The translations under genes were made by a program, and so were the position numbers. A stretch of DNA of 64,000 nt from Rusavskia elegans. Its lineage: Eukaryota; Ascomycota; Lecanoromycetes; Teloschistales; Teloschistaceae. Positions within the stretch are counted from its first letter, which is position 1. Every line of letters begins with the position of its first letter. This document shows, in pieces, positions 35,701 to 46,381 of this stretch. The stretch lies in the NCBI GenBank assembly GCA_011316305.1, contig SAUG01000094.1, forward strand, positions 264,085 to 328,084, given 5' to 3'. The notes beneath the pieces are model-generated. The model was not told where the DNA came from. It saw only the letters and a program-made list of their open reading frames with translations, and searched no databases.

Positions 35701-35715
35701 CTAGGCGTTTGTAAT

Positions 35716-35760
35716 TTAAAGGGGGCACGCGCAGCCATATAGGGGGGCACTGTTAGAAAG
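35716..35760. mobile_element. Right end of a relative of the 350-bp element
   Basis: The segment from about 35719 (GGGGGCACGCGCAGCC) matches the right terminal repeat of the element at 30.3-30.6 kb, except for a 4-bp core change (ATAT for TGGC) and a diverged outer end (TGTTAGAAAGAGCC). No partner end is recognisable on the left, where the AT-rich island lies, so this may be the surviving end of a larger mutated element. Confidence 0.6.
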
Positions 35761-35767
35761 AGCCAAT

Positions 35768-35868
35768 AATAATGCGAGTACGTACGAGGATATCGAAATG
35801 AGGTTCAGACGGTACGGAGTAAGGAGGCAGTGACGTCATTCGCGATCGCGCGTAAACAGTGATAATCG
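35768..35868 (+). repeat. 95-bp dispersed repeat, copy 2
   Basis: Second copy of the block at 29999-30095, with a 7-bp insertion. It sits directly between the transposon end and the start of the next gene, about 100 nt upstream of its ATG, so its TGACGTCA could act as a promoter element there. Confidence 0.8.
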
Positions 35869-35969
35869 CGTCGTTGACGTGGGTAATCTTGTTTTTCCTC
35901 TTGATCAGATGGAAATCGACCCTCACAAATACCACCACGATATCTGACCGCTCGACTACAGAGCCGAAC

Positions 35970-37236
35970 ATGCATACCAAGCGGGCACCGGATACGATAT
36001 CATACGACGACTTTAAAACGTATCGAACGTGCTATGACCTTGAAAAGAAAAACCTCCCGGAAAAGCTTGAAGGCCTCCAGGAGCTGCGCTATACCGATGT
36101 TCCAGAAGTTGTCGCTGAACGCAAGAAAGATGGGGAAGCTTTTCTACAGAAGACGGAGGTGCAGAGCCTAGTGGAATGGAAGCTGTACGTCTCGTAAAGC
36201 CCCTGTTTACCCATGCGCCCAGCACTTATATCAATCTTGATGCAGCAAATTCGGCACCTACCGTCCTAGTCTTGCCAAGCTCGTCGCCTCTAATCCTGTG
36301 GAAGATGTCCGAAAGACGACCGCCTCTGCTTTCTCCCTGATGTCTGAGGATCCGAATCCGAGTAAAGCCATCTCCACTCTCAGCAAGCTGAAAGGCATCG
36401 GTCCGGCCACCGCCTCCCTTCTCCTCTCCTGCTACGACCCAGTCACCATCCCTTTCTTCTCCGACGAGCTCTTTCGCTGGCTCCATTGGCAGACCGACGT
36501 GGAGGGAAATACCAAGAAACGCAAGAACAAGGGAATTGAGGATAATGGCAATGCCAATCGCAAAATCAACTACACCGCTAAGGAATATGCTTCTATCTTC
36601 GAGAAAACCACAACTCTTCGTGCGAGGTTGAGTAAAGAAGCAGGAGAGCCGATTACGGCTGTCGACATCGAAAAAGCCGCCTACAAGATCAGCAAGTCCG
36701 CGCAAGAAGAGAACAGCACCAGTGCCCTTGACAACGAACCCGATGCCGCCGTCGAAACCAAAGCTCTGTGCCCTCCATCCCCAAAGCGAAGAAAGAAGAA
36801 GACAACCGAACCGAAAGAACCCATGCCTTCCACCAAGTGCCTCCAGAAAGGACCCCGCGGGAGTCCAACCTATGACGAACTCGGCTACGAACTCGACTAC
36901 GACTTCATCCTCAAATGCTCCGGTCGGCCTCGACGCCCCAGCAAACGCGCCGAAGAGAAGATGGACCAGAAGATGAAAGACGGTGCACGGAAAGCGGAGA
37001 TCATGGGGCGACCGGATGATGTGAGAGTGCAAGAAGGCGCCGCGTGGGATGATCGAGTGGCGAGGGATTTGGGCAAGGCGTTCCATGAAGTGGGTATGGA
37101 GGAGTATGAAGAGTGGGCGAAGAAGGGATTTAAGATTAAGAAAGGGGAGTTTGAAGATCCGAGCGAGGAGGAGAAGGAGAGGTTGATGAAGTTGCAAAGT
37201 GGGTGTGCGTTGAGGAAGGGATCGAAACATCGATAA
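35970..37236 (+). CDS. Conserved fungal protein with helix-hairpin-helix-like motif
   Basis: Predicted 401 residues from exons 35970-36184 and 36246-37236 (61-nt intron, phase 2). The junction gives VEWKLKFGTYRPSLAKLV. Residues ~110-130 read KLKGIGPATASLLLSCY, which fits the hairpin-with-glycines pattern (hxGIGxxTAxxL) of helix-hairpin-helix DNA-binding motifs in DNA glycosylases. The following VTIPFFSDELFRW also fits that fold's layout, but no catalytic Lys/Asp pair is evident to me. The middle is Lys/Arg-rich (PKRRKKKTTEPKE), likely nuclear. The C-terminal half holds a second conserved-looking block (WDDRVARDLGKAFHEVG). The start is the first ATG giving the conserved N-terminus, with alternatives upstream. 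Function is inferred only as possible DNA binding. Confidence 0.75.
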
Positions 37237-38375
37237 GAACGTACTCTACACATATAGAAGACTGTGTGGCCAATGATAAAGACAAGGCACCACACGGAAT
37301 ACGTGAAGGAGCGAATTTTAGATGGAGGAAGATGACACCGAGCTTTTGAAATGAGTGAGGGGAAGGCATGAAAGAGATGGACCATTTTATTGGAGATACT
37401 GCAGCACAGAATCCGAAGCCGCAGGTGGATGCTATAGGAGTCGAAGACTGGAGCATATACCAACAGAAGGGGTCCAGGTGTCGCTGCTGGAGATGTACAG
37501 CAAGCAGAGCCCGCGCACCGGCCACTTGGAACCATGAGACCTGTCCCTTCACTGGACTGCTACTTTCAGACGAATGCACCGGTTCACAATAGGGATCACC
37601 GATGGTAGATGGACATGTAAAATGTGCCAAGGCAAGGGTATCGGGGCTGCACTGGTTGTGCTAGATGCATGGACTTTGGAGTCGGAAACGAACGTTTTCC
37701 GGACGATCTCGATTGAGGTTGTTTGATCTAGTATTTCTCTCGAATGAACATGCCTACCTACCTTGTCCGCGATTGTGTTCGGTCATTTGTTGGGAACCGC
37801 TCGAATTCGTAGCGAATCTTTTCTCCAAAGGAAAAATCAGCCGCCAGCGACATCAACCGGCGCTGCTGCATTGCTTTGCGTGGAGACAGGATGGAAAGAT
37901 GACTAAGGTCGCTAAAATAATATGGTAACGAGAACCTAAAGGATTACGACGAGAAATTAATCGCCCTTGAGACGATCGAATATGAGATACCATATCTTGA
38001 TTCTCGTCCAGATCAGACGACCAATCCCAGCGCGATGATGTCTTATTGCAGACCAGATGTATTCTTAACGACAAGTCTGAGAACCGTTTGCATTGAATTT
38101 CGAGTATATTCGTACCAGATGTTCTGCGCACCCCCCTTTTCAACGCCATGGTGGATCCTTTCGAACTAGAAAACCCACCGTAAGACATACCTGGGTATCA
38201 AAAGAAATAATCTGCGTGAATCATCCCCAAAGGCCGTCGCTGATATCCAAGAGTCGCTGGTATCCAAGAAAAAGCGTGTCATCATCATCCATCCCCATTT
38301 CCCCAATTGCAGCAACCAAAAACCCTTCACCCATTCAACGAACCTCCTCCTCACTACAAGCCTTTCCAAGCTTAT
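37237..38375. other. Convergent intergenic region
   Basis: Both flanking genes end here. Frames seen at 37.4-38.2 kb are not protein-like. Confidence 0.5.
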
Positions 38376-39877
38376 TTAGTTGGCCGTATGCGCCACCATC
38401 GGCACACTGACTTCGCTGGTTCCAGCCCGACTCTGCAACATGTGGAAGCTCTTCCTGCGATCCCCGATCGAACTCTCACTCCCTTTGCGCCCACGCCTAT
38501 TCTGCATTCCCATGAAGCCTCCTCTTCCCTTCCCGACAAGGTGCCGCCAAGGCATGGTACCGCGACCTCGAAGCGCGTTGACGAGTTCGCGGCAGGCGGT
38601 TTGCGAAGTCAGGACGTAGACGATGGCGTTCAGGACGCCTTGAGAGGGCAGCACGAGAGCGGAGACGTAGTTGAGGGCGAAATTAATACGGTCGGGGTAG
38701 ACGAGACTGTATACCCTGTTGGCGGATGAGGGGATCCAGATGATGAGCATGGAGAGGAAGAAGAGGAATGCGACTCGTGCGTACAGCCAGGCGCCGGGGT
38801 TTGGGTTCTCCTTCAGGGCTTCCTCGCGTGTGATGGAGCGCATCTGGAATATTTCTGGTTTCGAGGGTTTGCGGTCGCGGGTGTTTTCGCCGACGCCAAT
38901 TTCGACGGTGTAAGGGTCTGGTCTGCCGTTGCCTTCTTCCATGCCGGGGATGCCCTCGAAGGTTTTGTCGAAGGGGTTTCGTCCGCGGTTTTCATCCGTG
39001 GGTGGGGAGATTTGGTCGGCGGGCCGGATGGTGACGTCGATTTCGGTGGTGACGACGCCGGTGGTGAAGGGGTTTTCGTTGAGGGGGTTGAGGAAACCTT
39101 TTAGTTTGTCGCGGCGTTTGTAGATCACGCGGCCTGCTCTAATGTAGATGGCAAAGGCAAAGACAATGGCGATCCTTGTAGGCAGAAAGTCAGATTTCTA
39201 TGATAAGTGTTGTTATTGAACATTGATGGGGACATACCAGACGATCCCGTAAAGCATGGCTATACGCATAAAATCCCAATCCTGGTCGATCCAGCACCAA
39301 AGCTTACCAGGTCAGCGTTTCTCCCTTTATCTAAATGATGGGTGAGCTTACCCTAGCTGGACCATAGATTTTCCCACGTCCCTGGGTTGACACGAAGAGG
39401 AAAGTAAGAGCAGGCACAAACGAGGCGCCGTAGCAACCCAAGAGATACCACTTGTCAAGGGAGCGAAGCTGGCGGTCGGTGTATTTGTGGAAGAAAGCCA
39501 GATAGACGTTGCATGCCATGCAGCAGGACCAGAATGCATCGACACCCAAGAACCTGTGGTTGCACTGTCAGCAACCGCGCATAGAAATGATTCTGCAGGA
39601 CACCGCACATCTGAATTAGAAAAGCCTGGAATTGGCACAGAGTCGATAGCGGACCAGCGTTGATACCATCCTCGGAGATGAGGCAGGCGATGTTCATGCC
39701 TAAGTTGCCGAAGGAAGCATAGAATACCAGACGATTGATGGGTTTGTTGAACGAACTTAGGAAGTAGAAGGTGACCAATACAAAGAAGATCCCAAGGATG
39801 GAGAAAATCGACACGACCCTCTCTGTGATCATGAGAGCGTTCTTTTGCCCGGACGTCAGGTCAGCCGGAGGTTCCAT
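38376..39877 (-). CDS. cAMP-receptor-like G protein-coupled receptor
   Basis: Predicted 444-residue seven-TM receptor of the cAMP-receptor-like (cAR1-type) class found in ascomycetes. It would signal through heterotrimeric G proteins at the plasma membrane, with unknown ligand. Exons: 39877-39609, 39553-39352, 39302-39238, 39174-38376. Introns are 55, 49 and 63 nt, and the frame closes throughout. TM1 ERVVSIFSILGIFFVLVTF; TM2 near RLVFYASFGNLGMNIACL; TM3 LGVDAFWSCCMACNVYLAF; TM4 WYLLGCYGASFVPALTFL; the extracellular LWCWID motif, formed across intron 2; TM5 GIVWIAIVFAFAIYI, formed across intron 3; TM6 YARVAFLFFLSMLIIWI; TM7 VSALVLPSQGVLNAIVYVL. A ~100-residue third cytosolic loop and a basic Ser-rich tail are suited to phosphorylation. 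Confidence 0.9.
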
Positions 39878-42233
39878 TTCGGTTGGGGAAGATGATCCTC
39901 GTGAGTAATGATGTTAATGGATTGTTGCGATATTGATATTTTGGTCTGAAAGGGTTTCAAGCTTCACCAAGGAGAGACCTTAAAGCATTCTGTGAACGAT
40001 TGCATGAATGAGCCGGTTGCTGAAAGTGAAGAAGTCAAGATCCTGACTCCTTTGATGGACGAAACCCGGAAGTAGAAGGCGTCCACAGGACAATCCTTGG
40101 AAAGAATATTATCCGCACAAACGACAGCCAGTTGCAGCTTTAAGTCGAATCAATCGTCTGGCTGATGCTCCCAAATGACGAATGGGAGAAAGGAAAGCAA
40201 TGAAGCTTTTCTCCAGATCTGGACTATCGCGTAATGGCTGTAGGTGTCATCCCGCTGTGGGGCCGAATAGGAGTATTCTCCTGATCCAATGGAATTTCTC
40301 AAAGTCAACCTTGGGATGATAATTGTGAGGAGAAGACTTGGATGGAGCGGTACTCCTAACAAGACTGGGATATCCCCACATACAACAGGTCCCACCGGAC
40401 CCTTTGAGTCCAACACCGCCAGTTTCTCATGATTGCTCGATGGCTGCGGCGCTGGTATCATTTTTTCCCCGCGACCAGTATGAGTTCGAGTACCTTACCT
40501 TAGCGTCCGGTCGCACTGCAGCGGAATCTGCCAATCATAAGCTGTCTGTGCCTTTTTCTTCCGAGTCGTCTAGTACGCATTGGTAATCATAAGCAGGCCA
40601 TCCCTTGGCGGCCGATGCGGGAGAGCGGCCAGGGGAAGGTGATCCACCACATACGGAGTATGTTGTCGTCATTCCCCATCGATTGTTCTTAGATTTGCGA
40701 CGGACCATGACCACAGCACAGAAGATGCCGAAACGGGATCAAGTGTACGAACTATCGAGTGATGTCCAGTGGTCGAACGGGAGATAAATCGACCAGAGGA
40801 CACAATTTCTGGAATTTCAATAGCGCTGCGAAAAAGCTGAGGGGCTTTTGTAGACTGATAGAGCCTCGAGAGCTTTGCATATCGTGTAGACTGTCAAGGC
40901 GCATGCTTTGGGTGATTCGGCCTCCCAACTTGGGAAAGACACATGCTGATCTGCATGGCACATGGCGTGGGAGGTACCACCTGGTGCCACGGACGAATCA
41001 CTCGCAAGAGCAATGGCAATCCACACTCCAGTTGACTGCTCTCTGACCCGGTTGTTCTTCGTCCAGGGACGCTCGATCATCTCAAAGATTGTTGACTTCT
41101 GCACGCTGAAGGCACAACAGCTGCTGGGCCGCACCAAAGTCAAGACTGGGTCCTGTGCTGTAAGATCGCGGTCGGCGATTGGCCATAGATACACAAGGCG
41201 CACAGTCCCGTGGGTTCGGACTGTCTGCAGCCATGAAACACTGCAAGCCATGCTGATGTCGTAGGGTCGCTGAACCGTGAGGGGTATCTTCTTTGATATC
41301 CAGCGTCAGCCGATCGAACGTGGTGTTGGTCACCCATGACAGAACCCTCGGAAGTGGTTTGGATTGTTTTCAAAACTGGAAAAGGTGATGGATTAATAAT
41401 CAAACCCTAGGGGGTACTGAAGTCGTCTAAATGCTTCCAGTACACATTGGTTCTTAGCGGCATGGCACGTTGACTTCGAGTTCAGGTATTGTTCTCGTCC
41501 TTTCTCCTGCTCAACAGGCAGAGTCAGTAGACTGTGAGTCTGAAGTCTCCTTTCACACCCAGAAAAGTTACCCGATAGTTGTAAGTTCCAGCTGGGGTCC
41601 CATATGCTGGATCTATAACCCCTACGCCACTTTGCAATGCAACGGTTACAGCTCCCCGAAACCTCCAAGTTGCTTGTCTCTCCTTGAAATCTAAAAACAT
41701 ACCGCGAGAGGAGCTCGGTAATATCTATTGTGTGGTGCTGTCTGTCTCAAGCCAGACAGCGGTCACTGATCCACAGGAACTGCTGATGACCGGTGGGAAG
41801 TCTCGGGGATACCGAGATCACCTTCGCTTGCGTAATTATCTACGGTGTTCTTCTTTGTATAGTCGATGCGGTAAGCTGTTTTTGGTTTTCTTGGTTGATC
41901 TTGATACATCAAATCGTCTCGACTAAAGGTTCAGCCGTGCACATGTGGATTCTGAGGCATCTTGCTTCTGCAACTTTGCCATTTCCGTTGTGAGTCCTAC
42001 GAAAATAGCAGACGAAGGTAGGGTAAATAGATCTGTCACAAAACGTCGCGTTATTTGTGCAACATCTAAATGGGTCGTGCTTTTAGCCGCATCCCGCGTT
42101 TCAATGCATATCCGATCCGAATTTTAGAAACAGCCCCATCGTGTCGGACGACATTGTTTCAATTTCAATAAAAACCTCCAACGCCCACCGATGATGTGCT
42201 CATCATCTTTTATTTGCTTATCTCCTCGCCAAG
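39878..42233. other. 2.4-kb gap without supported gene
   Basis: Many short overlapping frames on both strands at 40.3-41.9 kb, none continuous or recognisable. The stretch 41793-41910 encodes a hydrophobic run in one frame (VIIYGVLLCIVDAVSCFW), which could be chance or a relic. The last ~100 nt should be the GH5 promoter. Confidence 0.45.
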
Positions 42234-43741
42234 ATGTACAGCTTGCCAATCGGTAAGCCTTAGAATCCATGCGCTCCCAGGACGAGCTTAAAGCCTGACA
42301 ATCTCTCCGATTTTAGTCCTTCTCAGCACCGTGCTTTGTGCGTTACCATCATACGCGGTCGAAAGCCTCACCCGCCAACCTTTCTCCATAAAGCCTTTCT
42401 ACACCGATGGTCGGTGGATGACAAACGCCGATGGCGTGAACCTGACCTACGCTGGCGTAAACTGGCCAGGACATGGGGAGACAATGGTGCCCGAGGGATT
42501 GGACAAGATGTCCGTCGCAGATATCGTTACGAAAGTTAAAAGCACTGGCATGAATGCGTACGTGATCTCTCCAGCCAGGTGCGCCCTGTCGCTGACCAAA
42601 TCATTCTTATAGAATCCGTCTTACTTGGGCGGTTCAGATGGTGGATGACATTCTTGACAAACAAAGCGATGGACAACTTGGAACAACTTTTGTCGCCGCC
42701 CTAGGCGAAAAGAATGGTACGGAAGTGCTCAATGCTGTATTGGACAAAAACAAGTCGTTCACGAAAGAGACCACTCGTTTAGAGGTATTGATCCGCTCAT
42801 CGCTGGAGTTCAAGTCCAATACTGATATCTTGAAGGTGTTCGATGCAATTGCGCTTGAGTGCGCCAGACAGGGGATATATGTTCACCTTGACAATCATGT
42901 GTCCAAGGCTGGATGGTGTTGTAAAAAAGATGACGGCAACGCTTGGTTTGGGGATGTGTTCTTCGATACGAAAAAATGGGAGCGAGCTTTGGGCTTCATG
43001 GCGGACCACGTACGTTATCAGACTTGCAAGAACACTTCCTCGATCTCATAGCTCATTGAAGTTGACATCCAGGGCAAAACATGGCCGAGTTTCGTGAGTA
43101 TGGCGCTACGCAACGAACTGCGACCTGCATACGGTTCCCCAAACGTGAAAGTCAGCTGGGATACGTGGTATGGCAATATGACTGCTGGAGCGGAGGCTGT
43201 CCACAGAGCCAACCCAGACCTACTAATCTTTTTCTCCGGCTTATATTACGATACTCAATTACGGCCGATCTTCAACGACGGAGGCTTCAGAGATATCGAT
43301 TTCGACCCATCCAAGCTCGCCTACAAGAACAAAATCGTCCTTGAGGTTCACGATTACGACCTGGATGAAACGAATTGCACGAACAAAAGAGCCAAATTGA
43401 CACAGAACTCTTTCGCAGCTCTGGGGCCGATCGGTCCCGACGTCAAGACGGTTTATCCCTTGGTGATGTCCGAATGGGGGTTCTCTCAGACACCCGACCA
43501 ATATTCTGCGCCTTTTGCGGCTTGCTTAGGGAAGTTCCTGCCAGAGCAGAGGGTCGGATGGATGATTTGGGTTTTGATTGGTAGTTACTATATTCGGGAA
43601 GGAGAACAGGGTAGAGAGGAGCCGTGGGGGCTGTTAGATAGCTCGGGGACCAAGTGGAGATGCCCTGAGTGTATCACCAAAGGGATTATGCCGATGATCC
43701 AGGCCACTTTGGGAATTGAGAGTCCTGTAGCGACTGCCTAG
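42234..43741 (+). CDS. Secreted glycoside hydrolase family 5 (endoglucanase-like)
   Basis: Predicted 424-residue secreted GH5 retaining hydrolase acting on beta-glucan-type polysaccharide; exact subfamily not assigned. Exons: 42234-42252, 42317-42557, 42613-42784, 42836-43009, 43073-43741. The 19-nt first exon plus exon 2 builds the signal peptide (MYSLPIVLLSTVLCALPSYA). Family signatures: GVNWPGH near the N-terminus, GMNAIRLTW across intron 2, GIYVHLDNHVSKAGWCC, SMALRNELRP with the acid/base Glu217, and VMSEWGF with the nucleophile Glu336. Intron 3 (42785-42835, 51 nt) is in frame and stop-free. I remove it because doing so gives TTRLEVFDAIALECARQG, the expected helix, but its donor GTATTG is weak and retention is possible. 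Confidence 0.9.
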
Positions 43742-44182
43742 GGCGTTCAAATGGGGAAAAGTCCGCTTGGAAATACCCAAATATCCGATATCTCATACCA
43801 GTTTGGGTGCATCTGATCTTAGGTGACTTGGATTTGAATTTTAATTGTTTGCATTGCTTGGCCTTCCAAGATGGCCGCTGGGTTCTCCTCCTGATAGAGA
43901 CTACCTCAACCTAGTACCACTAATAATACGAGCGGACAAGACCTAAAAAGTCATTGTCCCAGTGCAAGGGAGTAGAAGGTAGAGGCGCTGCGATCAGGCT
44001 ATCGCGATGTAGTTGCAGCTGCAACTCGATGAATATATTAGTTGATGAGTAAAGTTGTAACGTGGCACGGGACTAGGCCGAGCTGCTTGTTACCTGATAG
44101 GCAGTGACCAGGATACTCGCCCTCATATATCTGCGTGCCACGAAATTTAATCTAAGCACTGGTGGACGCCTTCAGAATTTGT
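43742..44182. other. Convergent intergenic region
   Basis: Short gap between two convergent genes, with no coding frame. Confidence 0.5.
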
Positions 44183-45154
44183 TCAATTGCAAACGCTGCT
44201 TCGGATAGACTCCTGTATTGGTACCGAAAGGGACAAGTCTTGCTTGGAAGAATCGGGCCAGGACACATCACGCCATATAGCCAAGTCAAATGTTTTCAGA
44301 CCGCGAAGCTGCCGAACAGGCTCCAGGTCTTCCACTTGTAGCCCATTTTTCGAAGTGCCATAGATGTCGAGACGCACATGCATCAGGTTCTCGAACTCCA
44401 ATAGCAGTGGCCAAAGTCTTATCCAAGGCTCCCGGACAGGAGCGACGGAGGCAGCAGTGTAGATGGGAGTGAGTTCCCCGCAACTGATCCTCCACATGGC
44501 CGTACTGACATGCACTGACCGGATATGCTTGACATGTCGTCTTGAATCTAAAGACAAAAACTGAGCGAGTACCGCCTCATAGTCGAAGTTGAAGGTGTTG
44601 GTAGAGTAGAGCATTTCCACCGCTTCTTCATGTATTTGCCTGCATGTCAGGAGTAGAGATAAGGGGTTGAAAGCGGTCACTTCGGGACCCGAAAAAAAGC
44701 ATGGCTCTCCCTGAGATCCTTGACATCTGGGGTAAGATGCCTTTCCGGTTGATACCATATCTGGAGAGAACTCGCGGCAGAGATAGCGACCGAGGTCCCG
44801 TGTTTGCCGTCGCCAACCAGGTCGTCCATCACATGTTTCGTCTATCATGCAGAAAGGTCCTCGGTGCGGTGGATCAGCCGTCATATGGAACAGATTGCCA
44901 CCAAGAACTTCTTCCCAGATCTGCAGCCTAATTTCGAGGGGAAGGCGTTCGAGAAGAGTTGATGTCGAAACAGCCTGTAGCTGCTTGGTCCGAGTCACCA
45001 AGGCCGATTCATCCGATGGATGGCCGAGTGGTCCACTGGTTGCTCCAAACTTCGACGTGGCAGCTTTGACGCGCAGTCTCTTACTATGTAGCGCCTTCTT
45101 GAAACTCATTAGGTAAGACATTCTTCTGCTGTCAGACTCACAAAACGACACCAA
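44183..45154 (-). CDS. DUF7730-like fungal protein
   Basis: Single-exon protein of 323 residues (312 if the ATG at 45121 is used, giving MSYLMSFKKALHSK). It carries LLERLPLEIRLQIWEEVLGGNLFHM, the N-terminal signature of the large DUF7730 group of fungal proteins, which look F-box-like but have no established function. It is followed by LSLLLTCRQIHEEAVEMLYSTNTF and later YDYEAVLAQ-type and RLWPLLLEFENLMHVRLDI blocks. No signal peptide or membrane segment. It stands head to head with a related gene on the plus strand about 200-260 bp away, suggesting an inverted duplication. Confidence 0.8.
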   Translation of the reverse strand: MVSFCESDSRRMSYLMSFKKALHSKRLRVKAATSKFGATSGPLGHPSDESALVTRTKQLQAVSTSTLLERLPLEIRLQIWEEVLGGNLFHMTADPPHRGPFCMIDETCDGRPGWRRQTRDLGRYLCREFSPDMVSTGKASYPRCQGSQGEPCFFSGPEVTAFNPLSLLLTCRQIHEEAVEMLYSTNTFNFDYEAVLAQFLSLDSRRHVKHIRSVHVSTAMWRISCGELTPIYTAASVAPVREPWIRLWPLLLEFENLMHVRLDIYGTSKNGLQVEDLEPVRQLRGLKTFDLAIWRDVSWPDSSKQDLSLSVPIQESIRSSVCN

Positions 45155-45351
45155 ACACGGGGCCCACAGTGGCTTTGATCGTAGTGGGTATTGAGCTCTT
45201 CTTGGAGGTTGACATCTGCTTGTCTGCTTGTATACCTGAAGATGGCGGGGCGAAGTAGAAGTTCACGTGACATTGGAGCCAGGCAGCCATTCTTGGCATT
45301 GAATCGCGACCTCTTGCGAACAACCAGGGAAGGGAACTGGTAACCCCGAGT

Positions 45352-46156
45352 ATGCCATTCTTCTCCAGAAGAAAGACGCGCTGTGTCCAACGGTGTAGCT
45401 ATCTCCACTACCCGTTTCTTAAAGGCCAAGCCTCGAGTCAACAATCCACAACCCCTTGCTACAGATCGAACAAGCCTCACTGATGCTTCACTCTCATCCA
45501 CCGACCAAGTCTGTACGCTGCTGGCTCGTTTGCCACCAGAGATACGACTGCAAATTTGGACCTATGTCATCGAGAATAATCTCTACCATATCGATCTTCT
45601 CCCTGGTCGCCTTGGCTCACGTGTCTGCAAGGGCTGCACCCCACCAGAAAGGTGTTGTAGCATCAGAGCATGGACCGGTCGCCCAAAAGAGTCTGACTGT
45701 GGTTATGCCGAGAAGACGGGCATAATATCGTTCCTTCAGTCATGTCGCCAGGTTTATGTCGAAGCCAGCAATATCCTCTATGCAAGCGGCACCTTCGACA
45801 TCTCTGATCTCGGCACATTGATGTACTTCGTCCAAGGTGTGCCCCCGCAGTGGATTCGTACAATCCGAAACCTGCGTGTCTGTTTTCATCCGGGGTATTC
45901 CGCAAGAACGCCGAATCATAACTCGGAATTAGGCGGTACATGGGAGTTATTCTGGCGAATTGCTTTCAGTCACCTGGTGAAGTTGCAAAGGATCCGAATC
46001 TATTTCGATGCTGATCAAGCTTGTTGGGGCTGCCCTGAGGCTTGGAACATAAAGAAGGTCTGGTGCACACGTCGAGAGCTATCTGACTGGGATGTTCGAG
46101 TCGTGGATACAAGTTGCTTCTACACCTATATCGAAGCAAGCAGGAGGGTACCGTGA
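45352..46156 (+). pseudogene. DUF7730-like paralogue, N-terminus out of frame
   Basis: The long open frame (from about 45383, ~257 residues) contains LARLPPEIRLQIWTYVIENN, FLQSCRQVYVEASNILYASGTF and WIRTIRNLRVCF, clearly matching its neighbour. It has no ATG before the conserved domain. An ATG at 45352 opens MPFFSRRKTR, which looks like a normal family N-terminus, but lies one base out of frame with the rest, consistent with a single inserted base near 45378-45382. Either the gene is inactivated by that indel, or a spliced upstream exon that I cannot place supplies the start, or the assembly has an error. The body is otherwise intact. Confidence 0.6.
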
Positions 46157-46381
46157 TGTTCTAATCGCCGAACTTCATCCTGCACTTTCATTTGCTCATC
46201 ATTCATTTGAGTTGTGTTGACACGACATGACCCATCCCACCAGATTATCCTCCTGCCATGACCTTCTACCTCCTTTTCAGTCACCGCGACCGCCTTCGAC
46301 GAGGTGGATTCCTCAGGATACGAGATTCTCATATATCCTGCAGATCAGATCCTGGCAACCCAACCTGTGGGAGTCAGCTAG

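Noticed and set aside
40150..41700. Overlapping open frames of 60-144 codons on both strands
   Set aside because: No frame is continuous, no splice path closes, and no motif is recognisable.
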